Assembly: GCA_026982695.1 (NCBI GenBank)
Contig: JALSGS010000034.1
Location: forward strand, 124,001-188,000
Length of the DNA: 64,000 nt
Direction of reading: 5' to 3'
DNA from: Saprospiraceae bacterium
GTDB lineage: Bacteria > Bacteroidota > Bacteroidia > Chitinophagales > Saprospiraceae
Below are positions 34,226 to 43,922 of the stretch, one piece after another; the first letter of the stretch is position 1, and each line of letters starts with the position of its first letter. The notes beneath the pieces are model-generated. The model saw nothing but the letters and a program-made list of their open reading frames with translations, was not told the DNA's origin and did no database searches. The translations under genes and the position numbers were made by a program.

Positions 34226-35857
34226 ATGATCGAGGCCTTGAAAAGCAATCCACTTCTACTTCTTTTTCTGACCATTGCCTTGGGGTATTGGGTGGGCAAA
34301 ATTCGCATACGTGGCTTAAAAATGGGTGTAGCAGCTGTGCTGTTTGTGGGGCTGGGGATGGGGGCGTTAGATCCTCAGATGAACGTGCCCGATGTGATCG
34401 TGTTTTTTGGCTTGTCGATGTTCGTGTATACCATTGGGTTGAATAGTGGGCCGGGCTTTTTTGCTGCTTTTCAACGGCGAGGCTTTCGCGATGTGTATTT
34501 TATTGTGGCCATGTTGAGCCTGTATACACTTGTGACAACTGGTTTGTCAAAGCTCTTTGGTTTTGACGCTGCGATTACAGCTGGTTTGGTAGCAGGTAGT
34601 TTCACCAACACACCCTCTTTGGCGGGCTTGCTGGACTTGATCAACAACACACAGCCAGAGGCATTGCGTGCTCCGATGAGCAATGAAGCCGTTGTGGGTT
34701 ATTCCCTTTCTTATCCGATGGGGGTGCTGGGTGTGATGTTGGCTATTCAGCTAATGGAGCGTGTGATGAAGGTAGATTATAGGCAAGAGGAGAAGAAACT
34801 ACAGGCACTCTACCCTGTACGAGAGGAGCTGATTCGTCGTTCGGTAAAAGTGAATAAGCCGGAGATTGTCGGTACTACTTTGCGTCAGTTATTTCACCAC
34901 TTCAGGCGACGCCTTGTGTTTGGTCGTATGGTGCGTGGCGGAAAGACTTTTTTACCCCACATGGATACAGAGCTGCAGCTGGGCGATCAGATTGTTTTAG
35001 TAGGTAGCCCACAGGTAGTTGATCGGGCTACTACGCTTTTAGGACAGCCCTTAGAGGTGGAGTTAAGTATGGACCGTACGGTGTACGATGTACGTCGTTT
35101 TTTTGTGTCTAACCCTGAAATTGCAGGCCAGACACTGGCTGCGCTCAACCTGCCCGAGCGTTTTTCTGCATTGATTACACGTGTACAGCGCGGCGATATT
35201 GATCTATTAGCGAGTGGTGATACAGTTTTGGAGTTGGGCGACCGGGTATTGGTAGTAGCTCGGCGCGACGATTTGCCGCGTTTGGCCAAGTTTTTCGGCA
35301 ATTCCTACGAAGCACTTAGCCAGATCAATTTACTTTCTTTTGGCAGCGGCATGGCGTTAGGCCTTTTATTGGGTATGGTGACATTTTCTTTGCCGGGTGG
35401 AATTCGCTTTAACTTGGGGTATGCAGGTGGGCCGCTTATTGTAGCCCTGCTATTAGGAGCTTTGCGTCGTACGGGGCCTATTGTTTGGACATTGCCCTAC
35501 AGTGCTAATCTCACTTTGCGCCAGATTGGCTTGAGCTTGTTGTTAGCAGGCATAGGTATTCGTTCGGGCCATACCTTTTTGCAGACAATTGCTGGGGGCG
35601 GCGGAGGGTTGCTTTTTCTGTGTGGCGCCTTTATTGCTATTGTAGTAGCTATCATTACTTTGTGGGTAGGCTATAAACTGCTGCACATTCCTTTTAGCTT
35701 GCTTACAGGTATGGTAGCTAATCAGCCAGCTATACTCGATTTTGCCATAGAGCGATCTGGAAACAAATTGCCTACTATGGGTTTTACCACTATGCTACCT
35801 ATTACGATGATAGTGAAAATTTTACTGGTTCAGATGCTATTTGTATTACTCACATAA
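34226..35857 (+). CDS. AspT/YidE-type transporter with central TrkA-C domains
   Basis: 543 residues. Two membrane halves (~5-170 and ~375-543, each with five or six helices) flank two cytosolic TrkA-C (RCK-C) domains (~190-360, TELQLGDQIVLVGSP and LELGDRVLVVARRDD). The repeated motif VYTIGLNSGPGFFAAF and GSFTNTPSLAGLLDL belong to the aspartate:alanine exchanger family. Such proteins exchange dicarboxylates or amino acids; most Bacteroidota members are uncharacterised and the substrate is unknown. The alkyltransferase-like gene follows by 18 bp, probably in the same transcript. Confidence 0.9.
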   Translation: MIEALKSNPLLLLFLTIALGYWVGKIRIRGLKMGVAAVLFVGLGMGALDPQMNVPDVIVFFGLSMFVYTIGLNSGPGFFAAFQRRGFRDVYFIVAMLSLYTLVTTGLSKLFGFDAAITAGLVAGSFTNTPSLAGLLDLINNTQPEALRAPMSNEAVVGYSLSYPMGVLGVMLAIQLMERVMKVDYRQEEKKLQALYPVREELIRRSVKVNKPEIVGTTLRQLFHHFRRRLVFGRMVRGGKTFLPHMDTELQLGDQIVLVGSPQVVDRATTLLGQPLEVELSMDRTVYDVRRFFVSNPEIAGQTLAALNLPERFSALITRVQRGDIDLLASGDTVLELGDRVLVVARRDDLPRLAKFFGNSYEALSQINLLSFGSGMALGLLLGMVTFSLPGGIRFNLGYAGGPLIVALLLGALRRTGPIVWTLPYSANLTLRQIGLSLLLAGIGIRSGHTFLQTIAGGGGGLLFLCGAFIAIVVAIITLWVGYKLLHIPFSLLTGMVANQPAILDFAIERSGNKLPTMGFTTMLPITMIVKILLVQMLFVLLT

Positions 35858-35875
35858 AAAAGCGTTGAGATCATT

Positions 35876-36238
35876 ATGTGTCAAGAGCGCATGCCTTGGT
35901 TTTACACTCAGGTGTACGCAGTAGTTCGGTGCATTCCCCGTGGTCGTGTTACTACTTATGGCGCTATTGCTCGGTTTTTGTGCGGCGGATCGGCGCGGGC
36001 AGTAGGCTGGGCACTTAATCGAAATGTTATCGCTGATGTACCTGCTCATAGAGTGGTCAATAGAAAAGGTGTACTAAGCGGACGCCTTCACTTCGATACG
36101 CCTACGCGCATGCAGGAACTACTCGAAACAGAGGGGGTGCAAGTGGTTGATCACAAAGTAGTGAATTTTGAATCCCTATTTTGGGATCCTTCCAGCGAGT
36201 TGGATGAAGCTGTCATAGACGACGATGTAGCTTGTTAG
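35876..36238 (+). CDS. Alkyltransferase-like protein (MGMT family without the catalytic Cys)
   Basis: 120 residues, matching the DNA-binding domain of O6-alkylguanine-DNA alkyltransferases: IPRGRVTTYGAIA (helix-turn-helix), GSARAVGWAL with the arginine finger Arg41, and VPAHRVVNRKG. In true MGMT the last motif is PCHRV; here Ala57 replaces the acceptor Cys, so the protein cannot transfer alkyl groups. Such ATL proteins bind O6-alkylguanine and hand the lesion to nucleotide excision repair. The acidic C-terminal tail (~105-120) is extra. It follows the AspT-type transporter closely. Confidence 0.85.
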   Translation: MCQERMPWFYTQVYAVVRCIPRGRVTTYGAIARFLCGGSARAVGWALNRNVIADVPAHRVVNRKGVLSGRLHFDTPTRMQELLETEGVQVVDHKVVNFESLFWDPSSELDEAVIDDDVAC

Positions 36239-36325
36239 GGTAAATGGCGGCTTTTAACAAGCACTAGAAAAGTAGGGCAAGATGTAACTTGGCCATTTGA
36301 GAAAGGCATTCCAAATCGACTTTAA

Positions 36326-36769
36326 ATGCAGTTGCTTATGAAAAAAATCCTTCTATCCAGTTTTGTATGGGCCTTTTGGTGTGCGACTTTAACTACAGCC
36401 CAAGACTCTCCTGTGGGTGTGTGGAAAACTATTGATGATAAAACAGGCGAACCTAAAGCTTGGATTGAAATATACGAGCAGGAGGGCAAGTACTATGGAA
36501 AAATTGTCAAGCTTTTACAAAAGCCACCTGACACGGTATGTGATAAATGTCCTGGCGATAAAAAGGGTAAGCCACTTATCGGAATGATCGTATTGTGGGA
36601 TTTGCAGCCTTACAAATACTATTGGAGTTATGGAAAAATTCTTGACCCCAACAATGGAAAAATATACAAGTGTAGTGTGTGGTTTGAAGACTCTGATAAG
36701 CTAAAGGTGCGCGGGTATATTGGAGTTTCGGCCATTGGTCGTACGCAAACCTGGCATCGCGTGAAGTAA
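36326..36769 (+). CDS. DUF2147 family exported protein
   Basis: 147 residues (or 143 from the ATG at 36338) with signal peptide (KKILLSSFVWAFWCATLTTA). The motifs VGVWKTIDDKTGEPKAWIEI, YYGKIVKL, CDKCPGDKKGKPLIGMIVL and RGYIGVSAIGRTQTWHRV match DUF2147, small periplasmic beta-barrel-like (lipocalin-like) proteins of unknown function. The paired cysteines CDKC may form a disulphide. It is a stand-alone gene; the ALDH gene starts 40 bp after it. Confidence 0.9.
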   Translation: MQLLMKKILLSSFVWAFWCATLTTAQDSPVGVWKTIDDKTGEPKAWIEIYEQEGKYYGKIVKLLQKPPDTVCDKCPGDKKGKPLIGMIVLWDLQPYKYYWSYGKILDPNNGKIYKCSVWFEDSDKLKVRGYIGVSAIGRTQTWHRVK

Positions 36770-36809
36770 CTTGGCAAAGCTGATATTTTGTAACCAAATA
36801 AACCAACAA

Positions 36810-38336
36810 ATGAAACTGGACTTCCTCAAAAAGCTAGGTATCAAGAAATACAATCATGGTACCAGCACGGGCATGGAGTCTTCTTCTTCGGGCAACTACA
36901 TCAAATCTTTTTCGCCCGTTGATGGTGCCTATATTGGCAGTGTAAGTAAGACAAGCCGAAAAGAATATGAACAGCTCATAGGCAAGGCACAAGAGGCCTT
37001 CCTCTATTGGCGTGCAGTACCTGCGCCTAAGCGCGGTGAGATCGTGCGTCAATTTGGCGACATATTGCGACAATACAAGGACCCTCTAGGGCGGCTGGTT
37101 TCCTATGAGATGGGTAAGAGTTTGCAAGAAGGATGGGGAGAAGTGCAAGAAATGATCGACATCTGCGACTTTGCCGTGGGCCTGTCCCGCCAGCTATATG
37201 GACTGACCATCGCTTCGGAACGTCCCCAGCACCGCATGTTTGAACAGTGGCACCCTTTAGGTCCGATAGGTATCATTTCTGCGTTTAACTTTCCAGTAGC
37301 TGTGTGGTCTTGGAACGCCATGATTGCTTTGGTGTGTGGCGATACGGTGATTTGGAAACCATCTGAAAAGACACCCTTGTGTTCCGTGGCAGTACAACAT
37401 CTATTTAGAAAGGTGTTGCAAGCTAACGATATACCAGAAGGGGTAGTGAACCTCATAAATGGAGATTATCGCGTAGGCGAGTTTATGACAAAGGACGCGC
37501 GCGTACCTTTGATCTCTGCTACGGGCAGTGTACGTATGGGTAAGATAGTAGGCCCTACTGTAGCGGCTCGCTTGGGGCGTACCATACTCGAATTGGGTGG
37601 GAACAATGCCATCATCGTAACGCCAAGTGCTGATATGAAAGTAGTATTGCCCGCCACGGTATTTGGTGCGGTGGGCACTGCAGGGCAGCGTTGTACGACC
37701 ACACGGCGCCTTATTGTACACGAAGAAGTGTACGACCAAGTAAAAGAGGCTTTAGCCAACGCCTATAAACAGTTGCGCATAGGCAACCCCTTAGATGAAA
37801 ACAACCACGTAGGCCCACTAATCGATACGGATGCAGTCGCTACTTACTTGAACGCATTGGAAGCTATTAAAGCACAAGGGGGGCAGTTTGTTGTAGAAGG
37901 AGGGGTGCTTGATGGGCCAGGTTATGAAAGTGGTTGTTATGTCAAACCCTGCATTGTAGAGACCACGCCAGAGATGCCCATTGTGCAACAAGAGACTTTT
38001 GCGCCTATTCTTTATTTGATGAAATATAGAACCATAGAGGAAGCTGTGGCCATCCAAAACGGTGTGCCGCAAGGCTTGTCATCGGCTATTATGACCAACA
38101 ATTTGCGCGAATCGGAGTATTTCCTTTCACCAGCTGGTTCTGATTGCGGCATTGCCAATGTGAATATTGGCACCTCGGGTGCAGAGATAGGCGGTGCCTT
38201 TGGTGGGGAGAAGGAAACAGGTGGTGGGCGAGAGTCTGGCTCCGATGCCTGGAAGGCCTATATGCGCCGCCAAACCAATACGATCAATTATGGTACTTCT
38301 GTGCCATTGGCACAAGGAATCAAATTTGAAATTTGA
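36810..38336 (+). CDS. Aldehyde dehydrogenase, antiquitin (ALDH7/aminoadipate-semialdehyde) type
   Basis: 508 residues from ATG 36810. Catalytic Cys295 in GTAGQRCTTTRR and general-base Glu261 in LELGGNNA; the NAD-binding Lys is in VIWKPSEKTPL. The N-terminal NGTST-like start, long length and C-terminal RRQTNTINYG are typical of ALDH7, which oxidises L-2-aminoadipate 6-semialdehyde (piperideine-6-carboxylate) in lysine degradation and also betaine aldehyde. Cytosolic. No lysine aminotransferase is in the window, so the physiological substrate is inferred from the family. A terminator follows 23 bp after the stop. Confidence 0.9.
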   Translation: MKLDFLKKLGIKKYNHGTSTGMESSSSGNYIKSFSPVDGAYIGSVSKTSRKEYEQLIGKAQEAFLYWRAVPAPKRGEIVRQFGDILRQYKDPLGRLVSYEMGKSLQEGWGEVQEMIDICDFAVGLSRQLYGLTIASERPQHRMFEQWHPLGPIGIISAFNFPVAVWSWNAMIALVCGDTVIWKPSEKTPLCSVAVQHLFRKVLQANDIPEGVVNLINGDYRVGEFMTKDARVPLISATGSVRMGKIVGPTVAARLGRTILELGGNNAIIVTPSADMKVVLPATVFGAVGTAGQRCTTTRRLIVHEEVYDQVKEALANAYKQLRIGNPLDENNHVGPLIDTDAVATYLNALEAIKAQGGQFVVEGGVLDGPGYESGCYVKPCIVETTPEMPIVQQETFAPILYLMKYRTIEEAVAIQNGVPQGLSSAIMTNNLRESEYFLSPAGSDCGIANVNIGTSGAEIGGAFGGEKETGGGRESGSDAWKAYMRRQTNTINYGTSVPLAQGIKFEI

Positions 38337-38358
38337 CACATAGATGTCGTAGAATCAG

Positions 38359-38400
38359 GGCACGAGGCGATCTTTTTGTGCGTCTCGTGCCTTTTCTTTT
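38359..38400 (+). terminator. Terminator after the ALDH gene
   Basis: GGCACGAGGCG (38359-38369) pairs with CGTCTCGTGCC (38381-38391) with one G-U wobble, followed by TTTTCTTTT. Confidence 0.88.
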
Positions 38401-38498
38401 ATACGGAGTATTCACAAAAATAATCCCTTTTGTAATGGGTGTCGCAGGGGAAAAAGGCAATACTACTTTATTTTGACCAAACGCAATCTGTTAGTGCC

Positions 38499-40553
38499 GT
38501 GAATAGACTTCAACACGAAACGAGCCCTTATTTACTACAACATGCAGATAATCCTGTAGATTGGTATCCATGGGGCGAAGAGGCTTTTCAAGTAGCCCGT
38601 ATGGAAGATAAACCTCTATTGGTAAGTGTGGGATATAGCACTTGCCACTGGTGTCATGTGATGGAACGGGAGTCTTTTGAAGATCCCGACGTGGCTGGCT
38701 TGATGAATATGCTGTTTGTCAATGTAAAGGTAGATCGAGAGGAGCGTCCCGATGTCGATCAGATGTTGATGGACGTATGTCAGTTGATGACGGGATCTGG
38801 AGGATGGCCACTACATGTGTTTCTCACGCCAGAGGGTAAGCCCTTTTATGCAGGTACGTACTTTCCACCTCGACCCATGCCGGGGCGCCCTTCATGGGTA
38901 CAAGTGCTCCATCATCTGGGGCGTTTATGGCGTGAAAATCGACAAACCATCTACAAACAGGCGCAACGTATAGAAGATGCGCTTAAAGGAAAGGACACGC
39001 CCTTGCTTCAACTCGATCGGCTCGATGCGGATCAGGTGCCTTGGTCTGAAGAACAGCTACATGCTATTTACAAGCAGTTGTTGGTACAGGCCGATGTGGT
39101 GCATGGTGGTTTTGGTAGTGCGCCGAAGTTTCCGCAAAGTATGGCGTTAGACTGGTTGATGCATTATTATTTCTACACCCATCAGGCTGAGGCATTGCAG
39201 CACGCGCTCTTTTCGCTCGAGCAAATGGTTCGAGGTGGCATTTATGATCAGCTAGCTGGGGGCTTTGCGCGCTATGCTACTGACGAGCACTGGCTAGTTC
39301 CTCATTTCGAAAAGATGCTTTATGACAATGCTTTGCTGTTGCGCTCGCTGACATCGGCTTGGCAACTGACTAAGAAGGATCTCTTTGCTGAGGCAGTGGC
39401 CGAGACTATTGAGTGGGTAAAACAAGTGATGCGCCATCCGGAAGGCGGGTTTTATGCGGCCTTAGATGCTGACTCTGAGGGCGAAGAGGGCAAGTACTAT
39501 GTGTGGACTAAGGCAGAAATTGAGGAAGTGTTGGGCGAGCAGGCGTCGTGGTTTTGTGAATATTATGGGGTTAGTGAACAGGGTAATTGGGAGGATGGCA
39601 AAAACATTTTACATCGCAAATATGATGACTACTCATTTGCCGAAAAACATGGCATAAGTGTAGAGGTGTGGAAGCGGCATTTGGCTGCAGCCAAAAAGAA
39701 ATTGTTATTGCGACGGGGGGTGAGAGTTCCTCCTGGCCGTGACGACAAGATATTGCTCGATTGGAATATGCTGATGGTCACATCGTTACTACGAGCGGGC
39801 ACCACTTTTGGGTGCCAAGAGTGGGTGCACATGGGGCTAGAGGCACTCTCTTTTGCAATGCAGCATCTACGGCAAGCCCAAGAGCCCGCCATGTATCATA
39901 GCTGGAAAGATGGTCAGGCCAAACACAATGCTTATCTGGATGATTATGCTTGTCTCATTGAGGCGCTCATAGAAGCGGCGCAAGTTACAGGAGATTGGTC
40001 GTATCTTGTACAAGCAGGTCAGATAGTATCTTGGATGTGGGAGGAGTTTCTTGACGAGCAGAGCCATTTGTTTTATTTTACTCCCCGCAATCACGACAGT
40101 TATGTACAGCGTCGCATAGAGTTTTTTGATTCGGCTACTCCTTCTGGCAATGCACTCATGGCTTGCAATTTGCAGCGCTTGGCATTATTGATGCATCGCC
40201 CCGAGTGGGCACAGCAAGCTGAGCGCATGTTGCGCGTGATAATGGCCTCGGTAGTGCGTTATCCTTTGGCTATGGCTCATTGGGCAGTAGCACTTGCCAA
40301 TGCTTATTGGGGCATACCCGAGATCGCTGTGGTGGGCGTCAATGCATTGGAAAAAGCCACCTCGGTGATGAGGTCATATATCCCCGAGTGGGTATTAATG
40401 TTTGCTGAAGCTCCCGATGAACAGTGGCCACTGCTCTCAGGACGGGCAGGAGACCCAGATGATGCACTTATTTACCTGTGTCGGCAATACGTGTGTTTGA
40501 AGCCCGTGCGGTCGGCAGAAGAGTTGATGCGACAGCTAAGACCAAATCAGTGA
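38499..40553 (+). CDS. Thioredoxin-domain DUF255 protein (YyaL/SPATA20-like)
   Basis: 684 residues if started at GTG 38499, giving the family's usual start [16 protein letters not shown]; a GTG at 38439 would add 20 residues. An N-terminal thioredoxin-like domain (~1-165) carries the CHWC motif in [17 protein letters not shown]. The rest (~180-684) is an alpha/alpha-toroid like N-acylglucosamine 2-epimerase ([54 protein letters not shown]). The family is widespread but has no proven activity. Cytosolic. The PorP/SprF-like gene begins 24 bp after it, so it may be cotranscribed with the T9SS locus. Confidence 0.9.
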   Translation: MNRLQHETSPYLLQHADNPVDWYPWGEEAFQVARMEDKPLLVSVGYSTCHWCHVMERESFEDPDVAGLMNMLFVNVKVDREERPDVDQMLMDVCQLMTGSGGWPLHVFLTPEGKPFYAGTYFPPRPMPGRPSWVQVLHHLGRLWRENRQTIYKQAQRIEDALKGKDTPLLQLDRLDADQVPWSEEQLHAIYKQLLVQADVVHGGFGSAPKFPQSMALDWLMHYYFYTHQAEALQHALFSLEQMVRGGIYDQLAGGFARYATDEHWLVPHFEKMLYDNALLLRSLTSAWQLTKKDLFAEAVAETIEWVKQVMRHPEGGFYAALDADSEGEEGKYYVWTKAEIEEVLGEQASWFCEYYGVSEQGNWEDGKNILHRKYDDYSFAEKHGISVEVWKRHLAAAKKKLLLRRGVRVPPGRDDKILLDWNMLMVTSLLRAGTTFGCQEWVHMGLEALSFAMQHLRQAQEPAMYHSWKDGQAKHNAYLDDYACLIEALIEAAQVTGDWSYLVQAGQIVSWMWEEFLDEQSHLFYFTPRNHDSYVQRRIEFFDSATPSGNALMACNLQRLALLMHRPEWAQQAERMLRVIMASVVRYPLAMAHWAVALANAYWGIPEIAVVGVNALEKATSVMRSYIPEWVLMFAEAPDEQWPLLSGRAGDPDDALIYLCRQYVCLKPVRSAEELMRQLRPNQ

Positions 40554-40577
40554 AAAGCAGTCGATAAAGAAAGCCTT

Positions 40578-41549
40578 ATGAAGTGGGCGTACATTTTGGT
40601 CATATTTTTGTTTTTTAGTTGGTTGCTTAAAGGTCAGCAGCAGCTATTGCACAGTTGGTATATGTGGAATACATTCGACTGGAACCCTGCTTGGGCGGGA
40701 ATGGAGGGGTCTTTGGTCCTTACGGGGTTGTTGCGCAAGCAGTGGGTACAACAACCTGGCAGTCCATTGAGCCGGAGTGTCAATGCCCACATGCCTGTGT
40801 ATATTGCTCATGGAGGTGCGGGTTTGCGCATTCGCCAGGCACAGTTGGGGGTGTGGGAAGTGCTCGATGTGTCGGCTGCGTGGAACTATCAGCTCGAATT
40901 GGGGCGCGCGAGCGTACTATCTGTAGGGGCAGCAGCAGGTATGGTACAACGCCAACTTGATGGTAGCCGTATTCGTACGCCACAGGGTACCTACCTACCT
41001 GAACCCGTACCTATTGATCATCAGGATGAGTTGTTGCCGGAGGGAATAGTGCGGGCTTCGAGACCTACTTTTGACGTGGGGATTTTTTTGCTTACTAAGC
41101 GCTTGGGGGCTGGCATAGCTGTGCAACATTTAACTGCGCCTGTATTGTCCTTCTCTAGTTTTGGCTTCCAGTTCGATCGCACTTTTTATGCCGCCATAAG
41201 TTATAAGTGGGAGTTTACGCGAACTCTGACTTTTTTGCCTTCTGTATGGGTGAGTTCTGATGTGTGGCAGACGCAAACGAACATTTCTCTTTTAGTACAG
41301 TTAAATGACAATATTTTTAGTGGTTTTGCCCTAAGGGGCTATTCGATGCAAACACTCGATGCGGCCATCTTTCTCATTGGCGTTCGCTTAGGTGAACAGT
41401 GGTCGTTGGGTTATAGCTATGACATGGGGTTAGGCACTTTACAGCAGGCATCCAATGGTTCGCACGAATTGATTTTGCGCTATCAGCTGGGTAAACCTAT
41501 TGGCAAGGGTAAGTTGCCGCCTATCATCTATAATCCCAGAGATCTGTAA
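40578..41549 (+). CDS. PorP/SprF family type IX secretion membrane protein
   Basis: 323 residues with a signal peptide (WAYILVIFLFFSWLLKG). The barrel begins HSWYMWNTFDWNPAWAGME, the NPAxAG block typical of PorP/SprF, and continues with LLRKQWV and beta strands to YSYDMGLGTLQQASNGSHEL. SprF/PorP proteins sit in the outer membrane; PorP is a core T9SS component encoded just upstream of porKLMN, and SprF helps the export of SprB-type adhesins. Position before gldK here fits PorP. Confidence 0.88.
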   Translation: MKWAYILVIFLFFSWLLKGQQQLLHSWYMWNTFDWNPAWAGMEGSLVLTGLLRKQWVQQPGSPLSRSVNAHMPVYIAHGGAGLRIRQAQLGVWEVLDVSAAWNYQLELGRASVLSVGAAAGMVQRQLDGSRIRTPQGTYLPEPVPIDHQDELLPEGIVRASRPTFDVGIFLLTKRLGAGIAVQHLTAPVLSFSSFGFQFDRTFYAAISYKWEFTRTLTFLPSVWVSSDVWQTQTNISLLVQLNDNIFSGFALRGYSMQTLDAAIFLIGVRLGEQWSLGYSYDMGLGTLQQASNGSHELILRYQLGKPIGKGKLPPIIYNPRDL

Positions 41550-41747
41550 AGATTTGTGCCAATTTCCTTTCTTGCTGTTAAAAAGTGCCTATCCACGATA
41601 ATATCGCTTTTTTGCGAAGCGTTGATTGCGCACTCATTCTGTACTTTGCAGCCTGCTTGGCAAAAATGGCAAATCATTTTTTGGATAAGGCAATAGAGAT
41701 CTATATTTACCGTCACTTTTGAAAAAGAGGAAAACTCGGGTGTCAAA

Positions 41748-42998
41748 ATGAAAAAATTACTGCTTTCCTTGTTGGCATTCCTTGTGCTGACACTTATGCT
41801 AAGTTCGTGTGGTTCCAAAGAGAGTGGCCAATTGATTGGTGTACAAGACCGGCCCAGTTGGAAGGGGATCAATCCCTATGGGATGGTATATGTACCTTCT
41901 GGCACCTTACATATTGGGCCTTCCGATCAAGATATCAGCGCTACGTTTGTGCAACGTGCTAAAACCATTTCGATTCAGGGGTTCTACATGGATGATACAG
42001 AGATCACTAACAACGAGTATCGTCAATTTGTCTATTGGGTGAAGGACTCCCTTGCCCATGCTTATTTGGATCACTACATTGAAGATCCCATCACTGGCGA
42101 GGAGCGCATTGATTGGGAATATGAAATTGACTGGAGTGATGAGACGCTCGAAGACCTCTTTTATCAGGGTGATGACCGTTTTGCAGGGCGCCGAGAGCTT
42201 GACGTCAGCAAAATGATGTACGAATACGAGTGGTATGACTGGCAAAAAGCGGCGCATGACCGGGGGCGTTCGCCACGTAGCGCGTTTATCAAGCGCAAGG
42301 TCATCAATATTTATCCTGATACATTGGTGTGGATTCGCGACTTTGCCTATTCGTACAACGAACCTATGACGCGCAACTACTTTTGGCATCCTGCATTTGA
42401 CGACTATCCCGTGGTTGGTGTGAACTGGCATATGGCGAACGCTTTTTGTTATTGGCGAACCAAACTGTGGGATACCTATCAGAGTGTGCGCAATGACGGC
42501 GTCAATACGGAAGACTTTCGCTTGCCTTTTGAGCATGAGTGGGAATATGCTGCACGTGGTGGGCATGATTTAGCACCTTACCCGTGGGGCGGCCCATATT
42601 TGCGTAATGCTAAAGGCTGCCTGTTGGCTAACTTCAAGCCGGGCCGGGGCAATTATCCCGAAGATGGTGGGATGTATACAGTGCATGCCTACGCATATTT
42701 CCCAAATGACTTTGGCCTGTACAATATGGCGGGCAATGTAGCAGAATGGACAGCTACAGCCTATCATGAGAATGCTTACTCTTTCTATGGCGACCTCAAC
42801 CCCGACATTCGCTACGATGCTAAAGACAGTGATCCTGAGGCTTACAAGCGCAAGGTGATTCGTGGAGGTTCGTGGAAGGATATTGGTTACTTTCTCCAGA
42901 CAGGCACGCGCCATTGGGAGTATCAGGATACGACCAAGTCGTATATTGGCTTCCGCTGTGCACTGACTTTCCTCGGCCGTTCGATTAATGACTTCTAA
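41748..42998 (+). CDS. gldK: GldK (PorK), lipoprotein ring component of type IX secretion
   Basis: 416 residues. Lipoprotein signal with lipobox LMLSSC (Cys21) followed by GSKESG. The body is a formylglycine-generating/SUMF1-like domain: GMVYVPSGTLHIGPSDQD, ITNNEYRQFVYWV, YPVVGVNWHMANAFCYWR, RLPFEHEWEYAARGG, NMAGNVAEWTATAYH and KVIRGGSWKD. In GldK/PorK this fold is structural: the lipoprotein forms a ring with PorN under the outer membrane. Position before gldL-M-N confirms the call. A 233-bp gap precedes gldL. Confidence 0.95.
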   Translation: MKKLLLSLLAFLVLTLMLSSCGSKESGQLIGVQDRPSWKGINPYGMVYVPSGTLHIGPSDQDISATFVQRAKTISIQGFYMDDTEITNNEYRQFVYWVKDSLAHAYLDHYIEDPITGEERIDWEYEIDWSDETLEDLFYQGDDRFAGRRELDVSKMMYEYEWYDWQKAAHDRGRSPRSAFIKRKVINIYPDTLVWIRDFAYSYNEPMTRNYFWHPAFDDYPVVGVNWHMANAFCYWRTKLWDTYQSVRNDGVNTEDFRLPFEHEWEYAARGGHDLAPYPWGGPYLRNAKGCLLANFKPGRGNYPEDGGMYTVHAYAYFPNDFGLYNMAGNVAEWTATAYHENAYSFYGDLNPDIRYDAKDSDPEAYKRKVIRGGSWKDIGYFLQTGTRHWEYQDTTKSYIGFRCALTFLGRSINDF

Positions 42999-43231
42999 AC
43001 ATGTGGCCTTTGTTGTAATGTATAGTGCGTGAGAATTGCACTACGATGAATGCCCTGAGATATGGCATTTACTGCATGTAAGTATACATTAGGGACGTGA
43101 ATGTGGTGTGGTGGTGCCGCACAAAAAGGTCTGCGAAGGGGTTGTATGTTTCGATCACTTCTGGTTAAAGCTATGTGATAGAATTTAAATGTAAAATATT
43201 CAATTTCAAAACCTCGTAAAAAATTCATGCG

Positions 43232-43843
43232 ATGAGTTTTTTGAAGTCAAAAGGATTCAAGTACGCAAAAAACCTAATTATCGGAATAGGCGCTTCTGTA
43301 GTATTGTTGGGGGCATTGGCCAAGTTGGAGAGCTGGTCTATGGCTAGTACAATGCTGACTATAGGGCTGTTTACTGAGGCATTCATCTTTGCCTTTTTGG
43401 GCATTATTGGCCCTGAGCCCGACTACTATTGGGACAAGCTATTCCCAGGCCTCAGTGACTATAATGCGCCCATGAAGCCTTTGGTAGAACAACTTGGTGG
43501 AGTGGCCAGTAATGGCAGCACAGCTGTCCAGCCACTTAATGGTGAGGTAGTCGAGCAACAATTGGGCGGCATGCTGGCTGAATTGCAGACAATGTCCAAG
43601 AATCTGTCAGCACTCAAGGCACTACAAGAGGTAGACTTTTCGGGTACTAGTGAGCAGATCAAGGCCATGAATAACTTTTATACCAAACTCAATGAAGCTA
43701 TGGCCGACTTAGCTGACTCACTTGAAGATACCAAGGCCTATAAAGATCAGTTGGCGGCATTAAATAAAAACTTAGGTTCGCTCAATGCCGTGTATGGCAA
43801 CATCTTGAATGCCATTGCTTCGGTGCGCACCGATAACGCCTGA
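43232..43843 (+). CDS. gldL: GldL (PorL), inner-membrane motor subunit
   Basis: 203 residues. Two membrane helices (~14-33, NLIIGIGASVVLLGALAKL, and ~40-60, MLTIGLFTEAFIFAFLGII) followed by a cytosolic helical tail (~95-203). Glu49 in the second helix (GLFTEAFIF) corresponds to the buried acidic residue thought to couple proton flow to rotation. GldL pentamers enclose the GldM dimer and power secretion and gliding. Conserved GPEPDYYWDKLFPGL follows the second helix. Confidence 0.96.
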   Translation: MSFLKSKGFKYAKNLIIGIGASVVLLGALAKLESWSMASTMLTIGLFTEAFIFAFLGIIGPEPDYYWDKLFPGLSDYNAPMKPLVEQLGGVASNGSTAVQPLNGEVVEQQLGGMLAELQTMSKNLSALKALQEVDFSGTSEQIKAMNNFYTKLNEAMADLADSLEDTKAYKDQLAALNKNLGSLNAVYGNILNAIASVRTDNA

Positions 43844-43922
43844 TTCAAAGGACTGATTTGACGCAGCTACCTACACGTGGATTGCGCTTGTACCCATTTG
43901 TCAAACTTAAAAAAGATATGTA

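Noticed and set aside
41639-41650. TGTACTTTGC upstream of gldK as a promoter
   Set aside because: It has one base too few to match TAnnTTTG; I could not call a promoter with confidence.
41907-42566. Antisense frame of 219 residues inside gldK
   Set aside because: gldK is complete on the plus strand with all family motifs; the antisense product resembles nothing known.
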